This document shows positions 10,877 to 22,652 of a DNA stretch of 64,000 nt, piece by piece. Made by a program: the position numbers and the translations under genes. Within the stretch, counting starts at the first letter, position 1, and every line of letters starts with the position of its first letter. The DNA is from Wallemia ichthyophaga EXF-994 (lineage: Eukaryota; Basidiomycota; Wallemiomycetes; Wallemiales; Wallemiaceae): contig NW_008806287.1 of assembly GCF_000400465.1 (NCBI RefSeq), forward strand, positions 62,001-126,000, read 5' to 3'. The notes beneath the pieces were generated by a model. It made no database searches, was not told the origin of the DNA, and saw nothing but the letters and a program-made list of their open reading frames with translations.

Positions 10877-11833
10877 CTACTTAAAATCATCCTCTGCAGA
10901 TCTCTGAATATCCTCAAGATCACCTTGGATAGTATTCAAAGCCTCAACTGAAGCAGAGTGGTATGAGATTTGACTGGAGATGATGAGTTAGTAAAACGAG
11001 GTAGAAAACACTATACGCACGCTTTAACGAGCTTGTTGAGAGAAGTTAAAGGTTCGGGGTTTTCCAAAACATTCTTCATTAAAGAGATGGCAGTTTCAGT
11101 TTGAGTGACGAGTTTATCTTCTGCAGATTCCATTTCTAATCTAGCTTGTTCAACTTTTTGAGGAGAGGCAGTTTTGAGACCTTGTTTACAACTATCCAAC
11201 CATAATCTGGAGTTCCTAACTTGAGATCTAGCATTTTTGGCGAGTTGGATTGAAGTGTTTAGGGTGGTTTGCCAAGGTTGTAAGAAGCCAATAAGAATAT
11301 CGTTATCTTGTACGAGTCTACCGTTGCCAATTTTATCATGAGCGAGTGCAAACTTAGTGAGAGCGTTACCCAAGTGATCAATTTCACCAATTTCCAAAGC
11401 CGAGGTAGCAGCAGCTCTAGAGAGAGCATGTGATAAGGTTTTAGGTTGAGGGACAGGGGCAGTTGGTTGAGGTATGTTAACATTTTTTAAGTTTGAGTTA
11501 GCAAATGAGCTGAACGAGTGCCACAATTGGCCGGATTGTTCAGATATAGAGTTATGGAATTGAACGGGGTAGTCATAGCTTTCATTCTCGTAGACTTTAG
11601 TAACCTTGAGTAGGTGCTTGTGTACGGATTCCAAAGCATCGACTTTGTTCTCTAACTCGATGTAGTCATTTGGGAGTGTTGTTATGTCTGCTTCATCCAC
11701 TGCACCAAATTTCTCCCTATTGGGGGTTAAGGGGTTATCAAACAATCAACAACACAACCGACCTCGCAGCTTGCAATTGATTGAAAATTGACTTGTTTGT
11801 GTTTAAATTTGAGAATAAGTTTAGTTTGTCCAT
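10877..11833 (-). CDS. BAR-domain protein, Gvp36-like
   Basis: Three exons, 11763-11833, 11021-11716 and 10877-10973, with 46- and 47-nt introns, give 287 aa. The first splice completes the hallmark QAAREKFGAVDEADITTLP, followed by DYIELENKVDALESVHKHLL and YENESYDYP, as in yeast Gvp36 (YIL041W) and related fungal BAR proteins. The rest is long amphipathic helix, consistent with a BAR dimer that binds curved membranes at the Golgi, endosome or plasma membrane. The last exon supplies the third-helix end, SAEDDFK. Assignment is by recalled family signature. Confidence 0.85.
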
Positions 11834-11857
11834 ATGACAAGAAAGTACAAGAGTAGA

Positions 11858-12342
11858 TCAGTTAATCGGCTTTATCTTAAAGTGGAGAGTGATTAAACTA
11901 AAAATTAAACATTTAAGATCTTGAATGAGGTAGTAGAAAACGCGTAAACCTTCTGGGTCCTCGGAGTCTTGTACTTCAACCAAAGAACCCAGTTTACACG
12001 TTTGAAATGATATGTGATTGTTATCTAGCTTTATTTCTAACTCTTGTGTACCATTAACGTTCTTCTTTGGCCAATTTACGTCATTTTCCCTTAGTATTTC
12101 TGCCTCCTCAACGACCTTCTTCAGTTGATTAGCAAGTAAGCCACCTAGCCACAACTCCTTTCTAATCAAGTCATCATTTCTGTAATTTGAGTTGTTGGCG
12201 TATCTCAGCCTTCCTCTGGTGTATTCAAATTCTAAAAATTCGTGTCCGTATTTTCCACTATGGCCTGAGTAGTAGCGCAGATAGAAAGGGCTATGAACGT
12301 GTGTATTAGAAGTTGAATAACATTGCAACTAACACGCACTCA
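11858..12342 (-). CDS. mago: Mago nashi, exon junction complex subunit
   Basis: Two exons, 12335-12342 (only 8 nt) and 11858-12290, with a 44-nt intron, give 146 aa, the same length as animal Mago. The spliced start reads [20 protein letters not shown]. Other family blocks are [26 protein letters not shown] and [18 protein letters not shown], ending FKIKPIN. Mago pairs with Y14 in the exon junction complex on spliced mRNA. The donor GTGTTA is weak, but the resulting protein matches the family exactly; unspliced translation from 12328 would give an atypical N-terminus. Confidence 0.95.
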
Positions 12343-12441
12343 TGTAAAAGCTCTGTAGACCTATAAACCTTATTAGAATATTCTCAATTTCAACGCTAGA
12401 CTAACATGATTGATTGTGGTTATTACCTATTATCAACAACC

Positions 12442-13129
12442 ATGTTTAGACATATAAATAAAAATATTCATAAATCCACTCCGAATCTTTTAACCCGTGG
12501 AAATGCGTGGGTTTACCTATGTATCCACACACACATACTCACCCACTCCACCCAGCAACTTCCCAAGAATTTTACAACCAATCCAATACGACGACCAGCC
12601 ATCCACTAACAATCTCTACAACGACATTCATAACGCTCCCATTTCCTTCAAATCCCCTGTAAATTTACCAAAGACACACAACATCCCGATCGCTACCCTT
12701 CAACTGAAAGCTCACTCAACAGATAACTTGGATTTCTTCGCTGACTTTGCACAAAGATCTGCTTACCATTTGGGAATCGTTCTCACTGGCCCTGTGCCCC
12801 TTCCAACCACCCACCAACGCTATTCCGTTCTCAAATCCCCTTTCGTACATAAAAAGTCTCAGGAAATTTTTGAAAAACGTACACACGGCAGACTTATTAA
12901 AGTTTGGGATTCTGACGAGCATGTTGTGAAGAGATGGATCGCTTACCTGGATAGTCATTCTATGTCTGGAGTTCGGATGAAATTTGAACTTAATCAATAC
13001 CTGAAATTGAACTTTGGTGATGCTTTACCGTCAATTGCCAATGACTCTCTTAGATCTGATGATATTAAACATTCAGCTCAATCTCTACAGCATTCTATTA
13101 TTGAAAATCTTCACTCTGAGCACAAATAA
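12442..13129 (+). CDS. RSM10: Mitochondrial ribosomal protein S10 (uS10m)
   Basis: Two exons, 12442-12506 and 12556-13129, with a 49-nt intron (donor GTGGGT), give 212 aa. The first exon encodes a presequence-like MFRHINKNIHKSTPNLLTRG. The core has the S10 fold signatures: an N-terminal strand ending LDFFADFAQRSAYHLG, then GPVPLPTTHQRYSVLKSPFVHKK, a K-SPFVHK block shared by all S10 proteins, and RTHGRLIKVWD. The protein would sit in the head of the small mitoribosomal subunit. An in-frame upstream ATG at 12406 exists but gives a poorer presequence. Confidence 0.93.
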
Positions 13130-13191
13130 TTCAAATACATTTCATTTATTTCATTTCGTTCGTCCTGTTCATCCTTTTTATTACAAAATCA

Positions 13192-16100
13192 TCACTCAAT
13201 CAATGTCTGATCTTTCTTCATATCCTCAGGCAACATCTCAGCCATAGATGGTCTACGCTTCGCCATTGATGCTCCTGTGCCTTTACCACCTTTACCCTCT
13301 CCGTCATACTCATCGTTGGCCGGTCTAGACAGTCTGCGTCTATCCCCATCCGGTACCTTCTCATTAGGGTTCAGTATCGTTCCATCCTGCTTGACTGTAT
13401 CGTTTAGTGACATCTCACTCATAGACGCTCTCTTTATTCCCGTCAGTCCTGTCATTGATGGTCTGCTTTTGCGTCTTGTCATGGAGTTGCTGCGAGATTG
13501 TGGAGGTGATGCTATATTTTCGCGTACTATAACGCAATTAGTTTATTATCCACAACGAATGAAACCACAACTCACAAGTCGCATCTGCTTTAGCTTCGTC
13601 ATTCAGCGCATTCGACATTCTCCTCCCCTTCATCTGTTCATTGGGCAAACCAGCGAAATCGGAAGGCTTCCCATCCTGCATCTTGGCTCTATTTTCTACG
13701 AGGGTGTTATCGACAGTGAGCTCCTTAGGAAGTGATTGCGACATCATCCTCGGTTTCTCCCTATCGGGTAAAACACCATGTTCGATCTCATCCTCATCGT
13801 CAATTGCCGAATCTCCATACTGCATATACTCATATCTGTTAACAGGTTTGAACTTTTCAATAGGGTTCACTTCCTGTCCGGAGAGCGACATAGATCTCTC
13901 TTTCATTGACATAGATTGAGCCGTGGCAAAACCTGTGTCTTCACGCTCAGCGCGTGGCGGTTTAGTGATATTCTCAAGTTTTGTAGCATCCATCGATGCG
14001 CGCTTATTGAGTGACATGGACATAGCTGGGTAATCGTCGTGGTAATGTGGTCTCAAGTCGCTACCCGCAGTGAGAGGGTAGTCTGATAAAGTAGCTGACT
14101 CTCCCACTGCATTGATTGACGCGCGAGATCCTCTTCTCATAGCTGCCTCTCGAGCCATCTCGCCATCAGCTTCTGGCGCGATAACTGGTTCTCTAATAGC
14201 AGAATAGTTGGTCGTGTCTCTTGCTGAAGCGTTAGTCAAAGAGTCCGCCATATCCATTCTATCATATCCTTCAACCTCAGGTCCAAGTAGGCTGGTACGG
14301 TCAACTTGCGGCTTAGTTATGTTCTCGCGCAGTGTAGCATCCACGACTGAAGTCTGCGTAAGTGAGTCCGCCATAGATTTTCTGCGTCCTCCTTTCGCAG
14401 CTGCACTGGCTGGGTCGTCATGAGAGTTTCGACGACTGCCACCCATACTTGATGGACCACTGAATGGGTTTTCGAGCTGCTTAAGTACGTCACCACGCAG
14501 CTCCGGGTGTTGCTCTACTTCAGCCCTAAATGCATCACGTGCTCCGACGGGGTGCTGCACATAAACACCACCACTTGTAGTAGTCACATAGTTGTTCGCT
14601 TGCATTGACTCCTTGCGCTGTCTAGGCGTTTGGAAGAATTGCTGCGCCGCTGCTGAGGGTCCGTCGCTGTGTAATTGATCATTTGCAACTACTGCCTTCA
14701 AGTCAAAGAGCGCCTTGGTTGCTTCTAGCTGCTCATTTATGTACTTGACCATCGCTTCCTTCACCGTGCTAGCCACACGCTCTTGCACATAAGGCCAGAA
14801 TGTCTTATAGATGTTCGCTTTGATTCCTTCCCCTCCATTCACATCGAATTTAATATCATTGATCTTAATATCGAACCCTTCGAAGTTGCCAGTAGCGGTG
14901 AATTTGAGTAGCACATCAGCATCATATTCAAGATCCCCTGTGCCTTCATCGGATACCCCAACAATGCTCTTCTGTGAATACTGGTAGTTGAGTCCCTTAG
15001 CAAAGAACTTCAAGCCACGCATAACCGCGGTGACGTTGGTGGATGGGTTGAATGAATCCCTCTGCAAGAAAGATATATTCGAGTGAGAGTCGAGTGAAAA
15101 GTCCTGAGGAACCATTGTCGATAGAACCAAATTGATGTTAGAGAAAACATACTTAAAGTCATCATCCTCCCCTTCAAACTTGTCGAGCTGTACATTGATA
15201 AAGTCCTTGGTGGCCTGTCTGGCTATTTCAACAAGTGTCTTACCATACGGAGCATACTGTCTCAAACTCGAAATCGCACGCTGGACACGTGCTATTCTTG
15301 AGTTACCCCTAATAGCATCGGAAAGCTTTCCGAACTCATACGCTAACGCGTTAGATGGCAATTTTTCACCCACGACTGGTTTGAAGCGGTTGGCAATTAT
15401 ACCAACTCTCGTTGTACAGTTTGTTGGTATGTAAGAGTAACCAAGTGAATGAGTCTCAACAGCTGGTTCACCACTTAGTTTAGAATCAATTGCAGAGTTG
15501 AGAAGGGCGGCAAAAGAATCTGAGACATCAGCCTTGTTCTGCTCAAGTGGCTCTGCAATCGCTGAACGAATAATAGATGGAGCCTCGGTCAAAACTTGCT
15601 CAAACCCAATGATAAACTCTCCAAGTGAATATATGGCTGGTGCAATTTGCGAACCTGTGAGCATTTGAAGTATGTTTCTAAGCACGAGGAAGGAGGAGCG
15701 CAGTTGAGAGGATTGATTGCCACCTGCAAGAGCATCCAACAGGACAAAGACGAGATTACGACGTAAGTCAGTCGATAAGTCCAATAAAGTGGTCAAAGGC
15801 TCAAGAGCTGAAAGGAACAGAGAGTGGAATTCTTTATCTTGGGCGATTGAGTGGAGTGATTGGTCGAGATTGGAGATATGTGATGAGAGGGGGTACTTTG
15901 AATAGAATAACTGACCAGCATTCTTGAGAAGACCAGTGAAATGATCGAGGGCTACAACAATTTTGGCCTTATCGACGATAGATTTGCGTTCGAATGACGT
16001 CATCAAGATAGCTGTGATGATATTTTAACGGGTTGAATAAAGTTCAATTAAAGAACTCACCTGTAATCTCAGACAAAGCACCTTTGAAACCTTTTAAACA

Positions 16101-16823
16101 ACCAAAGATTTGGTTGATGAGGGTGTTCTCCACTTGTATTGTACCAAAGAGGTCCTCCCAAGCAAGTGAGAATGATTTGATAGCGTCATCGAGGGCATCT
16201 TCTTGTGGCTTCTCATCAACTTCAAGACCTTGAATCGCACCAAAGAAAGATTTGCGTGGTTTGAGTGGATCAAGACCCTGAGCCTGAGCGAGAGAAGGTT
16301 TCCTTTGACTTGTTGAATCGCCAGGGAAAGCGTTTGAGCGGCGTCTAACGCGTTCACCGGCTGGAGTCAATTGACCAATAGAAGTTCTTGGGGAGGCTGG
16401 TTGGATGATACCGTTGCCGTTGACGTAAGGGTTGCTCGTGTAGGACCTTGGGCGTGGGGAAGCAGAAACGGGGTACTCAGAGGCCGAGTAGATTGCAGAA
16501 GGGGTTGTTGCGAATCTCGATGCGCCTGCGGGGTGTTGAGTGGAGTTGACGGAACCTCTGCGAGAAGGAGGAGCGCCAGGAGGAGGGTTGTACACTTGTT
16601 TGCCTTGACCGGAGATCGGGGTTAGCGGTTTTAATAGGCCAGATAAGCGACCACCGGATTGCCTGGTTGGAGGAGGGGCGTTGAGTTGAATTGGAGTAGA
16701 TGGAGTAGCTGGAGTAGCTGCAGTGGATTTTGCAGATGAGTGGCTGCCGAATGAGGACTATTAAATTATAAGCCTGGTACTTTTAAGTTTACTTCAACTT
16801 ACTTGCCGTGAGCGTGGCTGCAT
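13192..16823 (-). CDS. Large HAM1-like fungal protein with C-terminal RRxSM-type repeats
   Basis: Four exons, 16803-16823, 16061-16757, 13576-16011 and 13192-13526, with introns of 45, 49 and 49 nt, give 1162 aa. The N-terminal 150 residues are low-complexity (Pro, Ser, Thr). The middle (roughly residues 190-650) is a folded, helical then beta-rich region that recalls fungal HAM1-like proteins, a lipid-binding-like family of uncertain function; I hold this loosely. The C-terminal third is a chain of degenerate repeats of about 30-60 residues with the pattern R-R/K-x-S-M-A/S-x-x-L followed by DATLxENI. The last intron splits one repeat (ADATL|RENI), which supports the splice. Confidence 0.75.
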
Positions 16824-17137
16824 TGTGTATAAGATGATGGTTTGGGTTGGAGATGCGATGACGTTGTTGTTGTGGTTAGTTAATTAAATCAAAAATTTAT
16901 GTTTCAATAGATCCTTGTATTTATCTGGGATGCTTGAATATTTCAAGACGGCTCAGTTGCAGGTGGATAAACATGCAGTTTAACTGAGTAATTTCAAGTA
17001 AAGCGTTTAAAGTTGATTGCTATATTTTTTGCATATTTCACATCTCGAATATATCTGTAAAATATAATTTTTTATTCACGTGAAAATGCCTGTTTCTTTC
17101 TTTGTCGGTTCATCACGCACAGCGCACAGGGAGGAGA
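16824..17137. promoter_or_regulatory. Divergent intergenic region
   Basis: 314 nt between the start codons of the HAM1-like gene (minus) and the zinc-finger gene (plus). AT-rich, with no reading frame or RNA gene that I can support. A CACGTG palindrome at 17078-17083 (within tattCACGTGaaaa) is an E-box-like site. Confidence 0.4.
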
Positions 17138-19673
17138 ATGTCTGGCAGAATACAAGGAGTACAAGGAATACACCGATGTCCACGCACTGGATGTAACAAA
17201 ATGTTCAAGTTTATTGATAATTTGGTTTGTTTACTTGGATTTTTATAAAGTAATTCTAATAAACATTCCAGGAGAGACACACAGCACGTAACAAATGTGG
17301 TCAAGAATACAATCCTGGTGAGTTACTATAAAATCTATAGTATCCATCTAATCAACGTTTAGCCTCTGTCGTCGAATCCATTGAATCAATCGTAAGCTCA
17401 TCACAAACACAAAACATAACTAAATCCTCGTAGAATCTAAACATACAAATTGATCCTCCGTTTAACGAATTTAAACCACCTTCCTCACTTGAACCGCGTT
17501 TAAGAAATCAACCTCAAAGATCAACTAGAGTTACAGTGCGTTGTTGATTGGAATTTTGCATTCAAACTCATTTAACAAACCTTTAGCGGGGAAATAACAA
17601 TCACAACACCGTTGAAAAGCAACACGTCATCGATCATGCCCCTTCCTCACGCGATAAAGTATTCCAATGCGATTGTGGTAAACGATATGGCTACAGGGAA
17701 TCCATCTACAATCACAAAAAACATGGTAAATGCCCCGGCAAACCTTGGGGTGACGCTCTCATCGTTTCTATCCCCGCAAATTCATCCAATTTTCATCCAA
17801 ACGATACTCAAAAACGTCGTAAGCTGACAGATCATTCCTCTCAAGATTCTGACTCGAAATACTCTTCTTCTTCACCTGCTCCTGTCATTCAACCAAATAT
17901 ACGTCAACCACTTACCCTTCCTTTAGAACATCCCGAACATCCCGAACATCCAGAACATCCAGAACATCCAGAACATCCAGAACAACATCCAGACCAAGAG
18001 CATACCATCCAACAACCCGCCAACGATTATCTCCCTCTTCAAGATTCCTCTCCCTCTTTCCCCATCTTGCCCCCTTTATCTGCCTTGGAAGAACGTAAAC
18101 CTGATGTCTCATTGCTTGTCCAACAACCTTTAATCGTACATCCTCCTCAAACTACCATTCAATACCCAAATCAGCCTCTTTACAATAACAGCAATATGGC
18201 TCCCCCTTCTGTTCCCCCTCTCGGTTCTTCCCGTTCAACCCCAACTCCCGATTCCCTCACTTCAAAAAGACCAATGACAAGAGTTCGTCAGCCTGAACAT
18301 GAGAAAGCTTTCGCTTGTGATTGTGGTAAACGTTTCGCTTACAAAACCTCTATTTATCATCATAAGAATAGAGGTGGTTGTCCTGGTAGACCTTGGGTTA
18401 CTTCTGAAGGTGGTCATAGAAATAGAGCAAAGACTGGTAAACACCTCTCCATGTCAAGAGCGCACGAGCTTGCTCAAAAAATGGGTGAAATTGGCACTCT
18501 TAATGTCGACTTTGATAACGTTCCTGACCACTTGAAAGCAGAATTTTACAAGAATGAATCTTTTGCCAAATCAAATAGCACAAATAGGAGAAAAAGCTCA
18601 CTTACAAACGCATCAGACTCGAGTCCTAGTGGCGCTCCAAGTACATCTCAAGACGATATAGTCTCTAGGCAGTCTGTTCGACAAAGACCGAATATTGGAT
18701 TGAGAATTAGAGAATGGAAAGAACCTCACCCGCGTCAAATTGGTAGACCTACTTTAGCTAGACAGCAATTCGAACAAGAGTTGCACTCTAACAAGCCTTC
18801 GTTATCAATTCAACACCCACCTGTAGTAACTCCACCAACAAACCAAATTACAAATCCTATGTCTCAATCACCAAGATCTCAAGGTATCCCTCAATCATCT
18901 CTACCTATACATCCGTCTTTACAAGTTGCTCAATCAGCTCCATCGTCTACAGGGAATGTTGATGGGCAGAGCAACGCATTTGCATCACCCCAGCAAGCTC
19001 TTGTTACCGATGTACCGCTAAACAAACAAGAAGATTGGAACGGTATGAACAATATGAACAATATGGACAATATGAACAATATCACCAGACACACCTCAAC
19101 GCCACCTTCGAATAAACCATCGTATCCACCACATTCGTTCAATCGGAACAACTCTCATCTCGCACCCTCTAATAGTCACAGTCGTCCATCTGTAGGCTCA
19201 GCAACATCATCTCACGCCTCAATCGAGCAGGATGACGGTGGTGATAGTGACGCATACGTTCTTGGTGATGTTGATGATGAAGCCTGCGTGTCTAGGACGC
19301 GCTGGGGACCAGCTGGGGTAGAGTTAGCACAAGAATTGGCAAGGCAGCGTTTTAGTTGTGAGTGTGCAATACTAGCATAATCCATCTCACACCTTTCACA
19401 GTACCTAAACCAGCAACTCCAACTCCGCAAAGACCTTACGTTTGCTTAGTGCCGGGTTGTTGCAGATCTTACAAGAACAGCAACGGACTAGCGGCTCATT
19501 TTTCATCTGTAAGAGAGACAGGACATGGCGAACTGGGACGCAAATTGCGTGATGAGGTTAAAGAGAAAGATAGCAATCCAGGCTATGTCGGTATATTTGA
19601 CTCTATTTTGAGAGAGCAAGATACTATCAAAAAGGCTCAACCTGACGATGAAGAAGATGAAGCAAATGATTAG
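17138..19673 (+). CDS. Zinc-finger protein with three C2HC modules and a C-terminal C2H2 finger
   Basis: Six exons, 17138-17224, 17272-17317, 17363-17391, 17434-17535, 17587-19357 and 19402-19673 (introns 42-51 nt), give 768 aa. Residues 14-38 form C-x4-C-x12-H-x5-C. Residues 116-137 and 332-353 each form C-x-C-x12-H-x5-C and are near copies, with CDCGKR, SIY and a trailing CPG[KR]PW. Residues 693-720 form a C-x4-C-x12-H-x8-H finger. Between them lies Ser/Pro/Gln-rich sequence, a HPE repeat and an N/M-rich patch. A nuclear DNA- or protein-binding role is likely but not proven, and I know no named homologue. Confidence 0.8.
17926..17979 (+). repeat. In-frame 9-nt minisatellite (six HPE units)
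   Basis: Six tandem copies of a 9-nt unit gaacatccc/gaacatcca lie inside the large exon of the zinc-finger gene and encode EHP repeated at residues 202-219. A seventh, altered copy follows. Copy number in such coding minisatellites can vary between strains. Confidence 0.9.
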
Positions 19674-20074
19674 ACATAGGTGCTAATATCACAAATACCA
19701 ACACATTATCAATGTCACATTTTCATTAACATCTTGTAAATAAATTCATGTATCCTGTAATTCGACCTACTTATCCGGCTGTGTTGCTAAATGCGGCGAG
19801 GGTATCTTGCTGAATGCGGTTGAAGATGAAATTTGCTAAATTAAATAACTAAATATTAGCTACAATGACATTTTGACTTGATCACAATGTAAATCTTTAT
19901 TAACGTTGATATTATTCGCGCCTGAAAATCTTACCAAATATGAAAATCGCTTGCACACCTTCCCAATACGGTAGTTGATTATATAGAAAACTAAAAACGT
20001 AAAGTTGATAGAGACGCGCTTCGTGTTTTGAGCTTTATCTGGAGACACTTACTTTAAACGATCTACGACGACCA
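19674..20074. other. Intergenic region without a supported gene
   Basis: About 400 nt between two plus-strand genes, holding the 3' end of the zinc-finger gene and the promoter of the Q-rich gene. Only short shadow frames occur; nothing resembles a tRNA. Confidence 0.4.
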
Positions 20075-21417
20075 ATGTCTTATTACGAGAATAACCAGCA
20101 AGGCAATGTGAGTAGGATATAGTAATAAATCAGTACTAACGCGTCGCTAAGTCTGCTAATTATCCACCGCAATACGTCAATCCAGCTTCACTGTCTAGCG
20201 GTGAGCAACAACAAAGCAACACAGATGATAGTTTCAAGCTCGATACCATCACGTCAACAAGATTCCCTACGCCACCTTCATCGAATGAGCATCTTATTGA
20301 GTTGGATGGTGGACCAACGGGTGATTTCAACATTGGGTACAATTTTCTCCCAACGCCGGAGTCGTCGCCATATGAGAGCGACTTCAATTTGGAGATTCCA
20401 TCTGCACCTATGAGCCACGCAATGAGCCAAGAGATTTCAAGTGACATGTCGATAGGTATGGCGAACAATTTCGGCAACTCACTCGGAATGTTTTACCCTA
20501 CACCACCGACATCCTCGATGGGATCGATGCAGAGCAACATGTTCAGCGTTGATCAGACAGGAGTAGACCAAGAACTGCACCGTCTCCTAATGCAGTCGGG
20601 TGCTTCTGCACACATTGAGCAGCTGCACCAAGAGGAGAGACAGAGGGTGACACATGCGTACCGCCTGCAGCAGCAAGAGGAGGAAGAGCAGCAGCGCCAG
20701 CAGCAGCAACAGCAGGAAGAACACGAGCAGGAGCAACAGCGTCTGCACCAGAGGATGATGTTTGAGAAAATGCAACAGGTAAACATTAGTCAGCAACAGA
20801 CGCAACAAGCGCAAAACACGCAAACGCATTATCGTCAACCACCACCTCCACCAACTGGGCATCCATACAGAATCGCAGAGCAGAGCACGAGAAGCATTCG
20901 TAGGAAGCAGAGTGCACCTGCATTTCGCAGCACACAAGCACAAAGCACTAGCATGGGAGTGCATCCAGCAGCTACTACGAGCATGAACATGAGCATGGGT
21001 ATACATCCATCTGCTACCATCGCATACCCTCAAGCATCGACGAGCAGCTTGGGTAGAATTGAAGAAAGCCAACCTCAACCTCAAAGAGAGCCACAGAGCT
21101 TGCCTCAGAGACAGCCACAGCCATATGGCCAGCCTCAAGTGACTTCCAACGGCCAAAGCAGCTGCCATAGAAATGTACGCGGCATAAAGTCTAAAAGACA
21201 AGGAGGGCCGCGTAAAGCCATCTCAATGCCGGCAATTCGCCAGGTTTCATCAATTCAAGCTGAAGATAAGAGTCAGCCTAAAATGACCAAGTCGCCAGGT
21301 GGAATAAGTTTCATTAATTTCACTCAAGAACATGCAGAAGCCCTGATTGCAGGAGTTGCACCCTCAGGCTCAAACAAGCGCAAGAAGAAAGCTGCTGCTG
21401 CTGCTGCTCAGCAGTAG
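20075..21417 (+). CDS. Glutamine-rich protein, putative transcriptional regulator
   Basis: Two exons, 20075-20107 and 20152-21417, joined over a 44-nt intron whose only frame-preserving acceptor is AAG, give 432 aa. The middle holds a Q/E-rich coiled-coil stretch (about 20660-20800) and Q/P-rich linkers. Near the C-terminus come a basic patch (RNVRGIKSKRQGGPRKA) and GGISFINFTQEHAEALIAGV followed by APSGSNKRKKK. That last block looks conserved among fungal regulatory proteins as far as I recall, but I cannot name the family. A run of Ala from a GCT repeat ends the protein. AAT triplets follow in the 3' region. Confidence 0.7.
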
Positions 21418-21570
21418 GTAGAATATTGTTCAAAGATATTCAAATAAATACAAATAATAATAATAATAATGCTTTTTAATCAGTTTAACTTAATTTTATT
21501 GTACTTTGTTTTTTACGATGAATTCTCTCTGTTTGATTACGTTGGCGGCGTATCAAGTTGTTTTCGTATC

Positions 21571-22652
21571 ATGACCACCAGCGCGACATCTACATCAACG
21601 AGCACAGTATGCCAAGTGCATCCACTCGTATTGCTTAGTGTTTGTGTGTAATTTCTCGTGTAGTTTGTGGAGACGCTGACGAGTACACTCTAGCTGATCA
21701 CCACGCTCGAGCTGTGAAAGGGTCAAAGAAGCGCGTCGTTGGCTGCTTGTTAGGCCAGGATAATGGATCTGTCATCAACGTAGCAAACTCATTCGCTGTC
21801 CCATTTGAAGAAGACGAGAAAGACCCAAAAACGTGGTTCTTAGATCACGATTTCATTGAAGGAATGATGGAAATGTTTAAGAAAGTTAACGCACGTGAGA
21901 AGCTGATTGGTTTCTATCACTCAGGTCCAAGTCTCAGAGCCAGCGATTTAGAAATCAATGAGTTATTCAAGAAATGGTCAAATAGACCTGTTATGGTTGT
22001 TATAAACGCTGGTGGTGGCGAGGATGATGTCAACAAAGACCAAGGTGAAATACCCGCAGAGGCTTACGTTCAGATTGAGGAAGTTAGAGAGGATGGCTCT
22101 CCTCCTGCAAAGACTTTCTTACATATCCCTTCACAAATCGTTGCAGAAGAGTCCGAGGAGATTGGCGTTGAACATCTGTTGAGAGACGTTAGACCAACTA
22201 ACACCGCCAACGCGAACATTAGCTTGTTGGGTGGTGAGACACTCACCACACGTGTCAGTGCTCTCTTAGGTGCACTCAGGGGGCTTACTAATAGGCTATC
22301 AACTATCAGCAAGTATTTAGACGACGTTCAATCTGGTAAACTTCGCACAAATCACTCCATTCTTTATGATTTACAGGAGATTGTCAGTTTGCTGCCTTCA
22401 GGTGCAGATGATTCCACTGAGGATATGCTTAAGGCTGTTTCGAGAGAGGGTAACGATGGCCACGTCGTCTTGTACCTCTCCTCTCTCATCAGGGCAGTAA
22501 TCAAACTGCATGATCTGGTTGATAACAAGTTGACCAACTCACGCGCCGAACTTGGTTTACCTGAAATTAGCAAGGAGAGCAAGGACAAGGAGGAGCAAAA
22601 ATCAAGCGATTCAAAGGAGACGAAAGATGCAAAGCAAGATGACAAGAAGTAA
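21571..22652 (+). CDS. RPN8: 26S proteasome regulatory subunit Rpn8
   Basis: Two exons, 21571-21643 and 21694-22652, with a 50-nt intron (donor GTGTGT, branch CTGAC) give 343 aa. The splice yields CQVHPLVLLSVSDHHARA, matching Rpn8/PSMD7. The MPN domain includes RVVGCLLGQ and LIGFYHSGPSLRASDLEIN. The second metal-binding His of a JAMM site is a Gly here, so this is the inactive MPN partner of Rpn11 in the proteasome lid. The C-terminal helical part (TTRVSALLGALRGLTNRL) and a Lys/Glu/Asp-rich tail are also typical. Confidence 0.96.

Noticed and set aside
20553..21201. Cys/Leu-rich minus-strand frames opposite the Q-rich gene
   Set aside because: They arise from the complement of CAG/GAG repeats; low complexity, no start context or homology.
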